7,432 nt of DNA from Acidobacteriota bacterium (GTDB lineage Bacteria; Acidobacteriota; Terriglobia; Bryobacterales; Bryobacteraceae), in contig JAPKYY010000077.1 in the NCBI GenBank assembly GCA_026394095.1, positions 1 through 7,432 on the forward strand, in the 5' to 3' direction. Under the pieces are notes generated by a model that saw only the letters and a program-made list of their open reading frames with translations, had not been told where the DNA came from and searched no databases. Below are positions 1-6,873 of this stretch, piece after piece. Every line of letters begins with the position of its first letter. Position 1 is the stretch's first letter. The translations under genes and the position numbers were made by a program.

Positions 1-211
1 CGAGGGGTTTCAGGACGGAGGTTGGGATGTCCTGGATGTAGGATTCTCCGGCATTGAGTTTGTCGATCTTGCGATGATCGACGTCAAGGCCAGTTACATG
101 GAATCCGGCGTGGGCGAATTCGACCGCCAACGGCAGGCCGACGTATCCCAAGCCAACGACGCCCACTCGGGCCGTCTTATTCTGGAGTTTTTCTAGAAGC
201 TGTTTTTTCAT
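1..211 (-). CDS. Nucleotide-sugar (UDP-hexose type) 6-dehydrogenase, N-terminal part
   Basis: Partial gene: the first 70 codons are present and the 3' part lies beyond base 1. Members of this family oxidise C6 of a UDP-sugar (UDP-Glc, UDP-GlcNAc or UDP-ManNAc) to the uronic acid with two NAD+, in the cytoplasm, supplying precursors for surface polysaccharides. Residues 16-25 read VGVVGLGYVG, the GxGxxG turn of the NAD-binding Rossmann fold. An acidic residue follows at the end of strand 2 (GLDVD, about residue 45). The segment GESYIQDIP near residue 60 is typical of the UDP-GlcNAc/UDP-ManNAc dehydrogenase branch (WbpA/WecC/TviB-like), but the catalytic Cys region is outside the window, so the substrate is open. 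The ATG at 211 overlaps the TGA of the upstream dapF-like gene as ATGA, implying translational coupling in one operon. Confidence 0.9.
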   Translation of the reverse strand, partial: MKKQLLEKLQNKTARVGVVGLGYVGLPLAVEFAHAGFHVTGLDVDHRKIDKLNAGESYIQDIPTSVLKPL

Positions 212-1017
212 TTCTCTCGATACACAAACTGGCCGGTCGTAGTGATTTCGGCGGGCCCCAGTAGATAAATCGCATCTTCCCAGGAAAGGTTTAGACTTCC
301 TGCCGCAGTATGTACGGCAACGGGGCTCTTCACCAGGCCACGCAAAACGCTTGCGGCCATTGCACCGGTGGATCCGGTGCCGGAGGAATTGGTAACCCCC
401 ACGCCACGTTCAAAAAAGCGGACATCAATCGAATTTTCGCCCAGAACCTTGATAAAGCTGACGTTAGTTCTCTTTGGGAAGCGCGGATGCCGTTCGATTT
501 CGGCTCCGAGAGCGACCCAATCGAGGTCGAAATTATCGACAAAGACAGCGCATTGAGGGTTGCCTACGTCAAGAATGGTGCAATCCACTTCCCCGCCCTT
601 GAGCGTCAGCTTGGTATGCAAATCGCCTTCAATAATCCGAGGCAGACCCATGTTCATCAAAAAGAGGAAAAGTTCCGCATCACGCTCGATCAGACGCATG
701 GACTTGGGGCCTGCTCCGGTGAGGATATTCACGTCGGGGCCAGTGGCCTTGCCGTTTGCGATGGCCCAGCCGGCGGCGCAACGAGTACCGTTGCCCGACA
801 TTTCGACTTCGCCACCATCGGGATTAAAGAGCCGGATGCGGATATCGCAGCCCTGCTCACCTTCAGAGACGAGTAGCCAGCCGTCGGCACCAACGCCGGT
901 ATTGCGGTGACAAATTGCGATTGCGAGCGCCTCGAGGCTTTTCACCTCAGGCATATCGGCCTGCCAGGTGAGCAGGAAGTCATTTTGAGCGCCATGCGCT
1001 TTAGTAAAGGGAATCAT
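208..1017 (-). CDS. dapF: Diaminopimelate epimerase homologue with both catalytic Cys replaced by Ser
   Basis: 269 aa, a normal length for DapF, which interconverts LL- and meso-diaminopimelate for lysine and peptidoglycan synthesis in the cytoplasm. The scaffold is clear: GAQNDF (residues 10-15), NPDGGE (65-70), SGNGTRC (74-80), DVGNP (150-154), TNVSF (184-188) and ERG (203-205). In classical DapF the cysteine before GNG and the cysteine in the ACGSG motif are the two acid/base catalysts. Here they are Ser74 (TCG) and Ser212 (TCC, in NSSGTG). The usual GNPH is GNPQ (Gln155). The substrate-binding Asn and Arg residues look retained. It may therefore be a divergent epimerase or a paralogue with another activity. 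The ATG at 1017 is chosen because it forms ATGA with the stop of the upstream glycosyltransferase gene. An in-frame ATG at 1038 would add seven residues unlike the family N-terminus. Family membership is sure; epimerase activity is not. Confidence 0.85.
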   Translation of the reverse strand: MIPFTKAHGAQNDFLLTWQADMPEVKSLEALAIAICHRNTGVGADGWLLVSEGEQGCDIRIRLFNPDGGEVEMSGNGTRCAAGWAIANGKATGPDVNILTGAGPKSMRLIERDAELFLFLMNMGLPRIIEGDLHTKLTLKGGEVDCTILDVGNPQCAVFVDNFDLDWVALGAEIERHPRFPKRTNVSFIKVLGENSIDVRFFERGVGVTNSSGTGSTGAMAASVLRGLVKSPVAVHTAAGSLNLSWEDAIYLLGPAEITTTGQFVYREK

Positions 1018-2528
1018 TGTGAACCAATCCGGCGCCATACCTCAAGCACAGGAGCATACTTCAAGGATATTAGTTTCACACAGCGGTAGGGCATACCCAT
1101 GGCGCGAGCACGGGCCATGGCGTTGGAGGCGGCGTCGCCAGATTGGGCAATTACCCAGGCGGTGTCGAGAAAGAGGTCTGGCCGGGCGGTGGCGCGGTCG
1201 AATTCGAGTTTGTCGCCTTGATGGATGCATTCTCGAATCGGTATGCCCGCTTCCTGCAGGATTCCAGTGAGATCGCCGAATGGCATCAGGATGCCAGTGC
1301 CCGGCTGGTATTCGGCTTTGAGCAGAGTTGCCACTTCGTGCGTCCAGGCGCGTCTGGATTCGGAGTTCACATCACCTTCTCGTTTTACGGTGACTGGGGC
1401 GAAGGCGAACCAGGAGAGGGCGACTAGAGGCAGGATAAAGCGCAGGCGAGGCAGCCCAGAGGCTAGCGCAGCTGTGCAGATGGCAAATAGGGGAAGGGCG
1501 GCGAGGGCGTACCGCGAGTTGTAGTGGCTGAAGGGGTAGACCTCGGGGACGTAGATGGGGCTATCACCGCCGTAGAGGTTGATGACGTAATAGACCGGAG
1601 CGAGGGAGGCGAAGATCAGGGGCCAGAATTGTTTTTGTTTGAGCGTCCAGATCAGGCCTAAGGCGCTGATTGCGATCAGGGGCCAGCCGAGTACGGCCTT
1701 GGAGGCAATCGAGAATTGGCGAATCGCCGCGCTCCAATCGTGCGAGCCCGGATAAGGCATTTGCTTCTGGATGTATTTTGCTGAGCCGATGCCGCGATAG
1801 AACTCAAGGGGATCGGAATAGAGGATGGCGTTATGGGCGAACCAGTAGAGAGGCCCGAGACCGGCGACGAGAGAGAAAACCAATGCTGTGGCAAAGCCTG
1901 CGCGGAAGAGCAAGTAAAGGGCGGCGACGGGAAGGAGGAACCAGCCGTCGTAGCGGGTGAGGGTAGCAACGATGGCGCAGAGACCGGCTAGAAACGCGTT
2001 GCCCAGAGGCGCTTCTTCAGTAGCTTTTGAACTGAAAAGGAGAAGGCCGATCGAACCTGCAAGGAAGAGAGGCTCGTTCATCGGGCAAGCCTGTAGGTAA
2101 AGGAGATTGGGCTGAAGGGCGAAAACAGCTACGCCTGCTACAGCGCCTTCACTGCCGAACCAGCGCCGCAAGGCGGCGAAGAGGAAGGTGCCTGCAAGCA
2201 CCCAGGCGAGCCCTGAGGGAATTGCGCCGGCAAGGCCGTTCTGCCACCAGGCATCGACCCGCGCAAACGGCATCATCAGAAGATGCGGCAGTGGCAGCCA
2301 GACAGTGCCGATCTGCTCGTAGCCAGGATTGTGGCCGTCAAAGAGGCGGCGGGCAATGTTGAGATGCGCAGCGGCATCGCCATAGAAAAGAGCGGTGCCT
2401 TCATACTGCACAAAAGCGATTGCGGCCGCACTGCATAGAGCAAGTACGACCGCACAGATCAAAATGCCGACCCAGGCAGGTCTGGCCTTAGAACGCCGTG
2501 AAGGCCCGGAACTCTTCGAAGCGCGCAT
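1014..2528 (-). CDS. Polytopic membrane glycosyltransferase, GT-C/GT39-like
   Basis: 504 aa. After a short basic N-terminus (residues 1-18, rich in Arg, Lys and Ser) there is a first membrane helix (about 19-41), then a periplasmic loop with YGDAAAHL (Asp51) and a WLPLPHLL segment (about 77-84). About eight to ten further hydrophobic segments run to about residue 378, followed by a C-terminal soluble part of about 125 residues. This layout, with an acidic residue in the first external loop and a late YNSRYALAALP segment (about 336-346), is that of lipid-phosphate-sugar-dependent GT-C enzymes (ArnT/PMT/GT39-like). These transfer a sugar from a polyprenyl carrier outside the cytoplasmic membrane. 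Donor and acceptor cannot be told. The start is the ATG at 2528, 3-4 bases after AGGAGA. The adjacent TTG at 2531 lies too close to that site. It overlaps the kinase gene by 41 bp and the dapF-like gene by ATGA. Confidence 0.75.
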   Translation of the reverse strand: MRASKSSGPSRRSKARPAWVGILICAVVLALCSAAAIAFVQYEGTALFYGDAAAHLNIARRLFDGHNPGYEQIGTVWLPLPHLLMMPFARVDAWWQNGLAGAIPSGLAWVLAGTFLFAALRRWFGSEGAVAGVAVFALQPNLLYLQACPMNEPLFLAGSIGLLLFSSKATEEAPLGNAFLAGLCAIVATLTRYDGWFLLPVAALYLLFRAGFATALVFSLVAGLGPLYWFAHNAILYSDPLEFYRGIGSAKYIQKQMPYPGSHDWSAAIRQFSIASKAVLGWPLIAISALGLIWTLKQKQFWPLIFASLAPVYYVINLYGGDSPIYVPEVYPFSHYNSRYALAALPLFAICTAALASGLPRLRFILPLVALSWFAFAPVTVKREGDVNSESRRAWTHEVATLLKAEYQPGTGILMPFGDLTGILQEAGIPIRECIHQGDKLEFDRATARPDLFLDTAWVIAQSGDAASNAMARARAMGMPYRCVKLISLKYAPVLEVWRRIGSQ

Positions 2529-3402
2529 CAATCTCCTGACGGGTTAATGTACGGAAGCGGTCTACGCCGAATTTTTCACAGCAGAAGCTGCCCATGACGC
2601 TGCCGTAGATCACGGCGCGGTGCAGTTCATGAGGATCGATCTCGCCCTGAAGGTCAAAACCTTTTTCAGCGAGATAGCCGACGAAACCGCCGGCGAAGCA
2701 ATCGCCTGCACCGGTTGGATCGAAGACGCTTTCGAGCAGATAGCCAGGAACCATGAAGAGACCGTCGGGGCGGAAGAGCATTGCGCCATATTCGCCGCGC
2801 TTGATCACGAGATTCTTGGGGCCCATGGCCATGATCTTTGCTGCGGCCTTGCGCAGGTTGGACTCACCGGATAGCAACTTTGCTTCAGAGTCGTTGATCA
2901 GAAGGAAGTTCCAGTCGGCGATGGTTTCCAGAAGCTCGGAACGGAAATCGTTGATCCAGAAGTTCATCGTGTCGCCGCCGCAGAAGCGCAGGCTCGACAT
3001 CTGCGAGAAGACTTGCTTCTGAAGGGCTGGCTGGATATTGCCGAGGAACAAGTAGGGTTGGGTCTTGTAGGCATCGGGCAACTTGGGCGAGAAGGTTGCG
3101 AAGACGTTGAGATCCGTACGCAAGGTGGTGCGGTCGTTCATGTCGTCGGAATAGACGCCCTGCCAGAAGAAGGTTTTCCCTTCTGCCACTTCAAGGCCGG
3201 CAAGATCGATGCCGCGCGAATCGAGCAGTGCACGATCTGCGGGGTCGAAATCGTCACCAACGACGGCGACAATCTTGGAAGGCGTGAAATAGCTAGCCGA
3301 TAAGGCGATATAGGTACAGGCGCCACCGAGCATCCGCTCGACTTTGCCGTGGGGAGTTTCGACTCCGTCATATGCGACGGAGCCTACAACGACTAATGAC
3401 AT
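2488..3402 (-). CDS. PfkB/ribokinase-family sugar or nucleoside kinase
   Basis: 304 aa, usual for the PfkB family, which phosphorylates sugars, sugar phosphates or nucleosides with ATP in the cytoplasm. The N-terminal strand with the substrate-binding Gly/Asp region is SLVVVGSVAYDGVETP (2-17), followed by GGACTYIALSAS (26-37), the first family signature region. NDSE at 170-173 is the N-x-x-E motif for Mg/phosphate. DPTGAGDCFAGGF at 228-240 is the second signature, with the anion hole and the catalytic base Asp234. The substrate cannot be assigned; the short lid region and the FDPTGAGD context fit generic sugar or adenosine-kinase-like members. The start at ATG 3402 matches the family N-terminus. 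The in-frame ATG at 3426 lies upstream of the predicted -10 box and adds eight unlike residues. It is the first gene of the minus-strand operon. Confidence 0.88.
   Translation of the reverse strand: MSLVVVGSVAYDGVETPHGKVERMLGGACTYIALSASYFTPSKIVAVVGDDFDPADRALLDSRGIDLAGLEVAEGKTFFWQGVYSDDMNDRTTLRTDLNVFATFSPKLPDAYKTQPYLFLGNIQPALQKQVFSQMSSLRFCGGDTMNFWINDFRSELLETIADWNFLLINDSEAKLLSGESNLRKAAAKIMAMGPKNLVIKRGEYGAMLFRPDGLFMVPGYLLESVFDPTGAGDCFAGGFVGYLAEKGFDLQGEIDPHELHRAVIYGSVMGSFCCEKFGVDRFRTLTRQEIDARFEEFRAFTAF
2532..2537 (-). promoter_or_regulatory. Shine-Dalgarno site of the glycosyltransferase gene
   Basis: The minus strand reads AGGAGA followed by TTG and then ATG at 2528. It lies inside the last codons of the kinase gene. 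It decides the start: with the TTG at 2531 the spacing would be essentially zero, with the ATG it is 3-4 bases. It should allow efficient re-initiation despite the 41-bp gene overlap. Confidence 0.7.
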
Positions 3403-3408
3403 CGTCTT

Positions 3409-3436
3409 ATTGTAGCGAAGCACCATTGCGGGTCAG
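3409..3436 (-). promoter_or_regulatory. Predicted sigma70-type promoter of the minus-strand operon
   Basis: On the minus strand, CTGACC (3436-3431, 4 of 6 to TTGACA) is followed after 16 bp by TACAAT (3414-3409, 5 of 6 to TATAAT). Only six bases separate the -10 box from the kinase ATG at 3402. Transcription would therefore start at or within a base or two of the start codon, giving a leaderless or nearly leaderless mRNA. No good Shine-Dalgarno precedes the ATG, which agrees with this. Predicted from consensus match only. Confidence 0.5.
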
Positions 3437-3450
3437 GTTCGCGCCATACT

Positions 3451-3461
3451 GAGAGAGAGAG
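3451..3461 (+). promoter_or_regulatory. GA-rich ribosome-binding tract of the phosphoesterase gene
   Basis: The alternating GAGAGAGAGAG tract ends seven bases before the CTG codon at 3469. A GAGAG core pairs partly with the 16S anti-Shine-Dalgarno, and the spacing is right for a CTG start. No ATG, GTG or TTG lies in this reading frame between the upstream stop at 3397 and the D-x-H motif. Confidence 0.45.
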
Positions 3462-3468
3462 TAATCCC

Positions 3469-4209
3469 CTGCGCCAGCTCATTCTTAGCGACATCCACGC
3501 CAACCTGCATGCCTTGTATTCGGTACTTGAAGCCGCTGAGGGACAGTATGACGAAATTCTCTGCTGCGGCGATCTGGTGGGGTACGGAGCGTGCCCGAAC
3601 GAGACGGTGGATTGGTCGATCCAGCACGTAAAGGGCGTGGTTCGGGGCAATCACGACAAGGTGGCAGTGGGGCTGGACGATACCGAAGGCTATAACGCGG
3701 TGGCCACCAGCTCACTTTCGTGGACTTCAGAAGTGCTCACGGAAGCCAATAAAGCATTTTTGCGCCAAATGCCGCGCGGCCCCCTGCAGCACTCCAATAC
3801 GTGGCTGATGCACGGCAGCCCGATCGATGAAGATCTTTATCTGATTCAGGAATGTGATGCCCGGGGGATGGAGCAGTTTCTGCCCGGGCCGGTTAATTTT
3901 TTTGGGCACACACACAGGCAAGGCGGGTTCGCTTACTTTCGCAGGACTTTGCGAGTGGTAGATAAGGTTCCTGAGCTGGAGGCCAGTTCTGTGCTGCAAC
4001 TCGAGCCGGATGCTCATTATTTGATCAATCCGGGTAGTGTTGGGCAGCCTCGCGATACGGATTGGCGTGCGGCCTATTGCATTTACGACGATTCGGAAGC
4101 AATTGTGCGCTTTCACCGGGTGAAGTACGACGTCGAATCTGCGGCCAAGACAATTCTGGCTGCCGGGCTACCAGAACTGCTCGCCAAACGCCTATTTTTG
4201 GGGAAATAG
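3469..4209 (+). CDS. Metallophosphoesterase (calcineurin-like, YfcE/MJ0936-type), CTG start
   Basis: 246 aa if begun at CTG 3469. It carries the full set of dimetal phosphoesterase motifs in order: SDIHAN (D8, H10), CCGDLVGYG (D35), RGNHD (N61, H62, D63), MHGSP (H115) and GHTH (H147, H149). A LINPGSVGQPRD segment follows, as in the Metallophos_2 family. Such enzymes hydrolyse phosphomono- or diesters in the cytoplasm; the natural substrate is not visible. The start is unusual. The frame is open from 3400 but holds no ATG, GTG or TTG until TTG 3514, which would remove D8 and H10. CTG at 3469 gives LRQLILSDIHANL, matching the family N-terminus, and has a GA-rich ribosome site at 3451-3461. It is divergent from the kinase operon and probably a single-gene unit. 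Confidence 0.88.
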   Translation: MRQLILSDIHANLHALYSVLEAAEGQYDEILCCGDLVGYGACPNETVDWSIQHVKGVVRGNHDKVAVGLDDTEGYNAVATSSLSWTSEVLTEANKAFLRQMPRGPLQHSNTWLMHGSPIDEDLYLIQECDARGMEQFLPGPVNFFGHTHRQGGFAYFRRTLRVVDKVPELEASSVLQLEPDAHYLINPGSVGQPRDTDWRAAYCIYDDSEAIVRFHRVKYDVESAAKTILAAGLPELLAKRLFLGK

Positions 4210-4228
4210 CCCCTTCATTGCAGGATCG

Positions 4229-4256
4229 ACGTACGTTTTACTGCCAGACAGTAAAA
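4229..4256. promoter_or_regulatory. Inverted repeats at the sdh promoter, possible operator
   Basis: TTTTACTG (4236-4243) and CAGTAAAA (4249-4256) form a perfect 8-bp inverted repeat around a 5-base centre. The arm overlaps an 8-bp palindrome, ACGTACGT (4229-4236). The large repeat covers the predicted -35 box and part of the spacer of the sdh promoter, where a dimeric repressor would act. It could also be a weak terminator for the phosphoesterase gene, but the stem has only two G:C pairs. No known regulator is claimed. Confidence 0.45.
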
Positions 4257-4269
4257 TTTTCTATACAAT
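4241..4269 (+). promoter_or_regulatory. Predicted sigma70-type promoter of the sdhCAB operon
   Basis: CTGCCA (4241-4246, 4 of 6 to TTGACA), a 17-bp spacer, then TACAAT (4264-4269, 5 of 6 to TATAAT). Transcription would begin near 4276, leaving an untranslated leader of about 70 nt before the sdhC ATG. It uses the same -10 hexamer as the predicted kinase-operon promoter in this window. Confidence 0.5.
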
Positions 4270-4296
4270 ACGGGTAGTCTTGCATCCAGGAAACTG

Positions 4297-4338
4297 GAGG
4301 CCCAAACTCCGCTTTTTGAACAAGTTCCGAGGCCCAAA
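4297..4338 (+). repeat. 10-bp direct repeat in the sdhC leader
   Basis: GAGGCCCAAA occurs at 4297-4306 and again at 4329-4338, 32 bp apart start to start, both within the predicted untranslated leader. Each copy is followed by ACTC-like bases. The second copy carries the only GAGG near the sdhC start, 13 bases from the ATG. It may be a regulatory repeat or chance. Confidence 0.35.
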
Positions 4339-4345
4339 TAACTCT

Positions 4346-4939
4346 ATGGCAACCGCTGCTGCCCCAAACTCGAAGCTCCAGCAATCCCTGGCGCTTTATC
4401 AATCTACTATTGGTAAAAAATACGTTGTCGCCATAACCGGCGCCGTCCTTTTTGCTTTCACTATTGGTCACATGCTGGGCAACCTTCAGATCTATCTGCC
4501 CAATGCAGAAGAAGCCCTGATGACCTACGCGAAATTGCTTCATGCATCCGCTGAGTTGCTGTGGGCAATTCGCATCGCGCTGCTCACCTGTTTTGTTCTG
4601 CATGTCGTTACAATCGCCCAGCTTTACAACGTCAACCGTGCTGCCCGTCCGCAGGCCTACATCAAGAAGACCCCCACGATTTCGAGCTATGCATCGCGCA
4701 CGATGTATTTTTCAGGGCCGATTCTGTTCTTCTTTGTGCTCATCATTGCGATGAGCATGCTGGGGCTGCACCTGACGCACGGGGTCTGGAGCATGTTCCA
4801 GTCAGTCGGATTCAATCATCCTCGCTATACGCAAACGCTGCGTACCTTTGCCACTGCTGCCGCCGCAGTCATTTCACTCGGTAATATTTCGATCCCCGTC
4901 TGCGTTCTGCTCGGAATCATCGGAAAGGATCTTGTCTAA
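4346..4939 (+). CDS. sdhC: Succinate dehydrogenase/fumarate reductase cytochrome b558 subunit, apparently internally shortened
   Basis: 197 aa membrane anchor that binds haem and quinone and docks SdhA/SdhB on the cytoplasmic face. Helix I is about 25-50 with a haem-ligand candidate H42 in [11 protein letters not shown]. Helix II is about 70-93 with H86. [14 protein letters not shown] (97-110) and [11 protein letters not shown] (116-126) are family landmarks, as is [15 protein letters not shown] (139-153, H142 and H145), followed by NHPRY (157-161). The last helix is about 167-191. From memory of the family, SGPI normally begins helix III with a His pair near its middle, and LGLHLxHG ends helix IV, with about 40 residues between. 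Here they are fused into one hydrophobic stretch (about 122-146). The ATG at 4346 is chosen for the family N-terminus; a TTG at 4280 would add 22 unlike residues. Two bases separate it from sdhA. Confidence 0.88.
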   Translation: MATAAAPNSKLQQSLALYQSTIGKKYVVAITGAVLFAFTIGHMLGNLQIYLPNAEEALMTYAKLLHASAELLWAIRIALLTCFVLHVVTIAQLYNVNRAARPQAYIKKTPTISSYASRTMYFSGPILFFFVLIIAMSMLGLHLTHGVWSMFQSVGFNHPRYTQTLRTFATAAAAVISLGNISIPVCVLLGIIGKDLV

Positions 4940-4941
4940 CC

Positions 4942-6855
4942 ATGACGCTTAACTCTCGCATTCCTACTGGACCGATTGAGAAGGCTTGGGATTCCACCAA
5001 GTTCAACATGAAGCTGGTAAACCCAGCCAACAAACGGAAGTATCACGTGATCGTGGTCGGCACCGGTTTGGCTGGTGGCGCTTGCGCCGCCTCGCTTGGT
5101 GAACTCGGCTACAACGTTACTGCCTTTTGCTTTCAGGATTCTCCGCGCCGGGCTCACTCGATCGCCGCACAGGGCGGCATTAACGCAGCCAAGAATTACC
5201 GCAACGACGGCGACTCGATCTATCGCCTCTTCTACGACACGCTCAAAGGCGGCGACTTCCGCGCCCGTGAGCACAACGTCTATCGTCTGGCTCAGGTGTC
5301 GGTGAATATCATCGACCAGTGCGTGGCGCAGGGTGTTCCGTTTGCTCGCGAATACGGCGGTACGCTTTCGAACCGCTCCTTCGGGGGCGCGCAGGTTTCA
5401 CGTACGTTTTATGCCCGGGGCCAGACAGGCCAGCAGCTTCTGATTGGTGCCTATCAGGCGCTGGAGCGTCAAGTTGCCGCAGGTCAAGTGAAGATGATCA
5501 CGCGCACCGAAATGGTCGACCTGATCGTTATCGACGGCAAGGCGCGCGGGATTGTGACTCGCAATCTGGTTACCGGCAAGATGGATGTTCATATGGCTGA
5601 CGCTGTGGTGCTGGGCACCGGCGGCTATGGCAATGTTTTCTATCTCTCGACCAATGCGAAGGGTTCTAACGTCACTGCGAACTGGCGAGCACACAAGCGA
5701 GGGGCTTTCTTTGCCAACCCCTGCTACACGCAGATCCACCCCACTTGCATTCCTGTGTCGGGCGAGTATCAATCGAAGCTTACGCTGATGTCGGAATCGC
5801 TGCGCAATGACGGACGCATCTGGGTTCCGAAGCAGCAGAATGACAAGCGTTCGCCAGATCAGATCCCCGAAGAAGATCGTGATTATTATCTGGAGCGGAT
5901 GTATCCGAGCTTCGGAAACTTGTCGCCTCGCGACATCTCTTCTCGAGCGGCCAAGCGTGTTTGCGACGAAGGTCGCGGTGTTGGAGAAACGGGCCTTGGG
6001 GTATACCTCGACTTCCGTGATTCCATCAAGCGGCTTGGTGAGAATACGATCCGTGAGAGATACGGCAATCTGTTTGAGATTTATGACCGCATCACGGGCG
6101 AGAACCCCTACAAGATCCCGATGCGGATCTTCCCGGCCGTGCACTACACGATGGGCGGCTTGTGGGTGGATTACAACCTGCAGTCGACAATCCCCGGCCT
6201 CTTCGTGTTGGGTGAAGCGAACTTCTCCGATCACGGAGCCAACCGGCTTGGTGCCAGTGCGCTGATGCAAGGCCTGGCCGACGGCTACTTCGTGGCTCCC
6301 TATACGATCACGAATTACCTGGCTGAGACCAAAATCGAAAAGGTCCCGACCGATCATGCGGAAGCCAAGGGTGCACTGGCCAATGCCGAAGGCATCACGA
6401 AGCGATTGCTGAATGCCAAAGGTAAAAAGACCGTCACCCAATTTCACCGTGAACTTGGCAAAACGATGTGGGATTACTGCGGGATGGCTCGCAACGAGGC
6501 CGGCCTCAAGAAGGCGATTGGCAAGATCGGCGAGATCAAAGAAGAGTTCTGGAAGAATGTCACCGTGCCTGGTTCGGGCGAAGACTTGAATCAGCAGCTT
6601 GAGAATGCAGGCCGGGTGGCCGACTTTATCGAGTTGGGCCAATTGATGTGTATCGATGCACTCGACCGCAAGGAAAGCTGCGGCGGGCACTTCCGTGAGG
6701 AATATCAAACCTCCGAGGGTGAAGCCCAACGCGATGACGAGAATTACGCTTACGTCGCTGCCTGGGGATACAAGGGCGAAGGCGTGGCGCCAGAGCTGAA
6801 CAAAGAGCCGCTGAGCTTTGAATACGTCAAGCCCGCTCAGCGAAGCTACAAGTAA
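4942..6855 (+). CDS. sdhA: Succinate dehydrogenase/fumarate reductase flavoprotein subunit
   Basis: 637 aa, the usual length for the Bacillus/Bacteroidetes-type SdhA/FrdA. It oxidises succinate to fumarate (or the reverse) at a covalently bound FAD, in the cytoplasmic head of complex II. The N-terminus ([11 protein letters not shown], then [17 protein letters not shown]) is that of this subgroup. FAD motif GTGLAG at 40-45; [12 protein letters not shown] at 71-82 with His72 as the covalent FAD attachment; HPT at 266-268; SPRDISSRA at 328-336 with the catalytic Arg330; HYTMGG at 401-406; and [19 protein letters not shown] at 423-441, the second FAD contact. All expected catalytic residues are present. 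The ATG at 4942 lies two bases after the sdhC stop, with AAAGGA inside the end of sdhC as a distant ribosome site. Confidence 0.97.
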   Translation: MTLNSRIPTGPIEKAWDSTKFNMKLVNPANKRKYHVIVVGTGLAGGACAASLGELGYNVTAFCFQDSPRRAHSIAAQGGINAAKNYRNDGDSIYRLFYDTLKGGDFRAREHNVYRLAQVSVNIIDQCVAQGVPFAREYGGTLSNRSFGGAQVSRTFYARGQTGQQLLIGAYQALERQVAAGQVKMITRTEMVDLIVIDGKARGIVTRNLVTGKMDVHMADAVVLGTGGYGNVFYLSTNAKGSNVTANWRAHKRGAFFANPCYTQIHPTCIPVSGEYQSKLTLMSESLRNDGRIWVPKQQNDKRSPDQIPEEDRDYYLERMYPSFGNLSPRDISSRAAKRVCDEGRGVGETGLGVYLDFRDSIKRLGENTIRERYGNLFEIYDRITGENPYKIPMRIFPAVHYTMGGLWVDYNLQSTIPGLFVLGEANFSDHGANRLGASALMQGLADGYFVAPYTITNYLAETKIEKVPTDHAEAKGALANAEGITKRLLNAKGKKTVTQFHRELGKTMWDYCGMARNEAGLKKAIGKIGEIKEEFWKNVTVPGSGEDLNQQLENAGRVADFIELGQLMCIDALDRKESCGGHFREEYQTSEGEAQRDDENYAYVAAWGYKGEGVAPELNKEPLSFEYVKPAQRSYK

Positions 6856-6873
6856 AGAAAGAGCACCATAACC

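Noticed and set aside
310..876. Plus-strand open frame opposite the dapF-like gene
   Set aside because: Antisense shadow: no family motif, and the minus-strand frame has a clear DapF scaffold and operon overlaps.
1014..1038. ATG at 1038 as dapF start
   Set aside because: The GAGGT before it is directly adjacent to the ATG, with no spacing, while the ATG at 1017 forms ATGA with the upstream stop and gives the usual short DapF N-terminus.
3514..3516. TTG as start of the metallophosphoesterase
   Set aside because: It would delete the D-x-H metal-binding motif that is encoded in frame just upstream.
4200..4213. GGGG-AAATAG-CCCC hairpin at the end of the phosphoesterase gene as a terminator
   Set aside because: Only four pairs, half of it inside the last codons, and the bases after it (TTCATTG) are not a U-run.
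4280..4282. TTG as start of sdhC
   Set aside because: The extra 22 residues do not resemble the family, and the codon lies only a few bases after the predicted transcription start. ATG 4346 fits better.
5398..6729. Long minus-strand open frame (about 443 codons) opposite sdhA
   Set aside because: It lies fully antisense to a gene with every SdhA motif intact, shows no recognisable domain, and is explained by codon bias in the coding strand.
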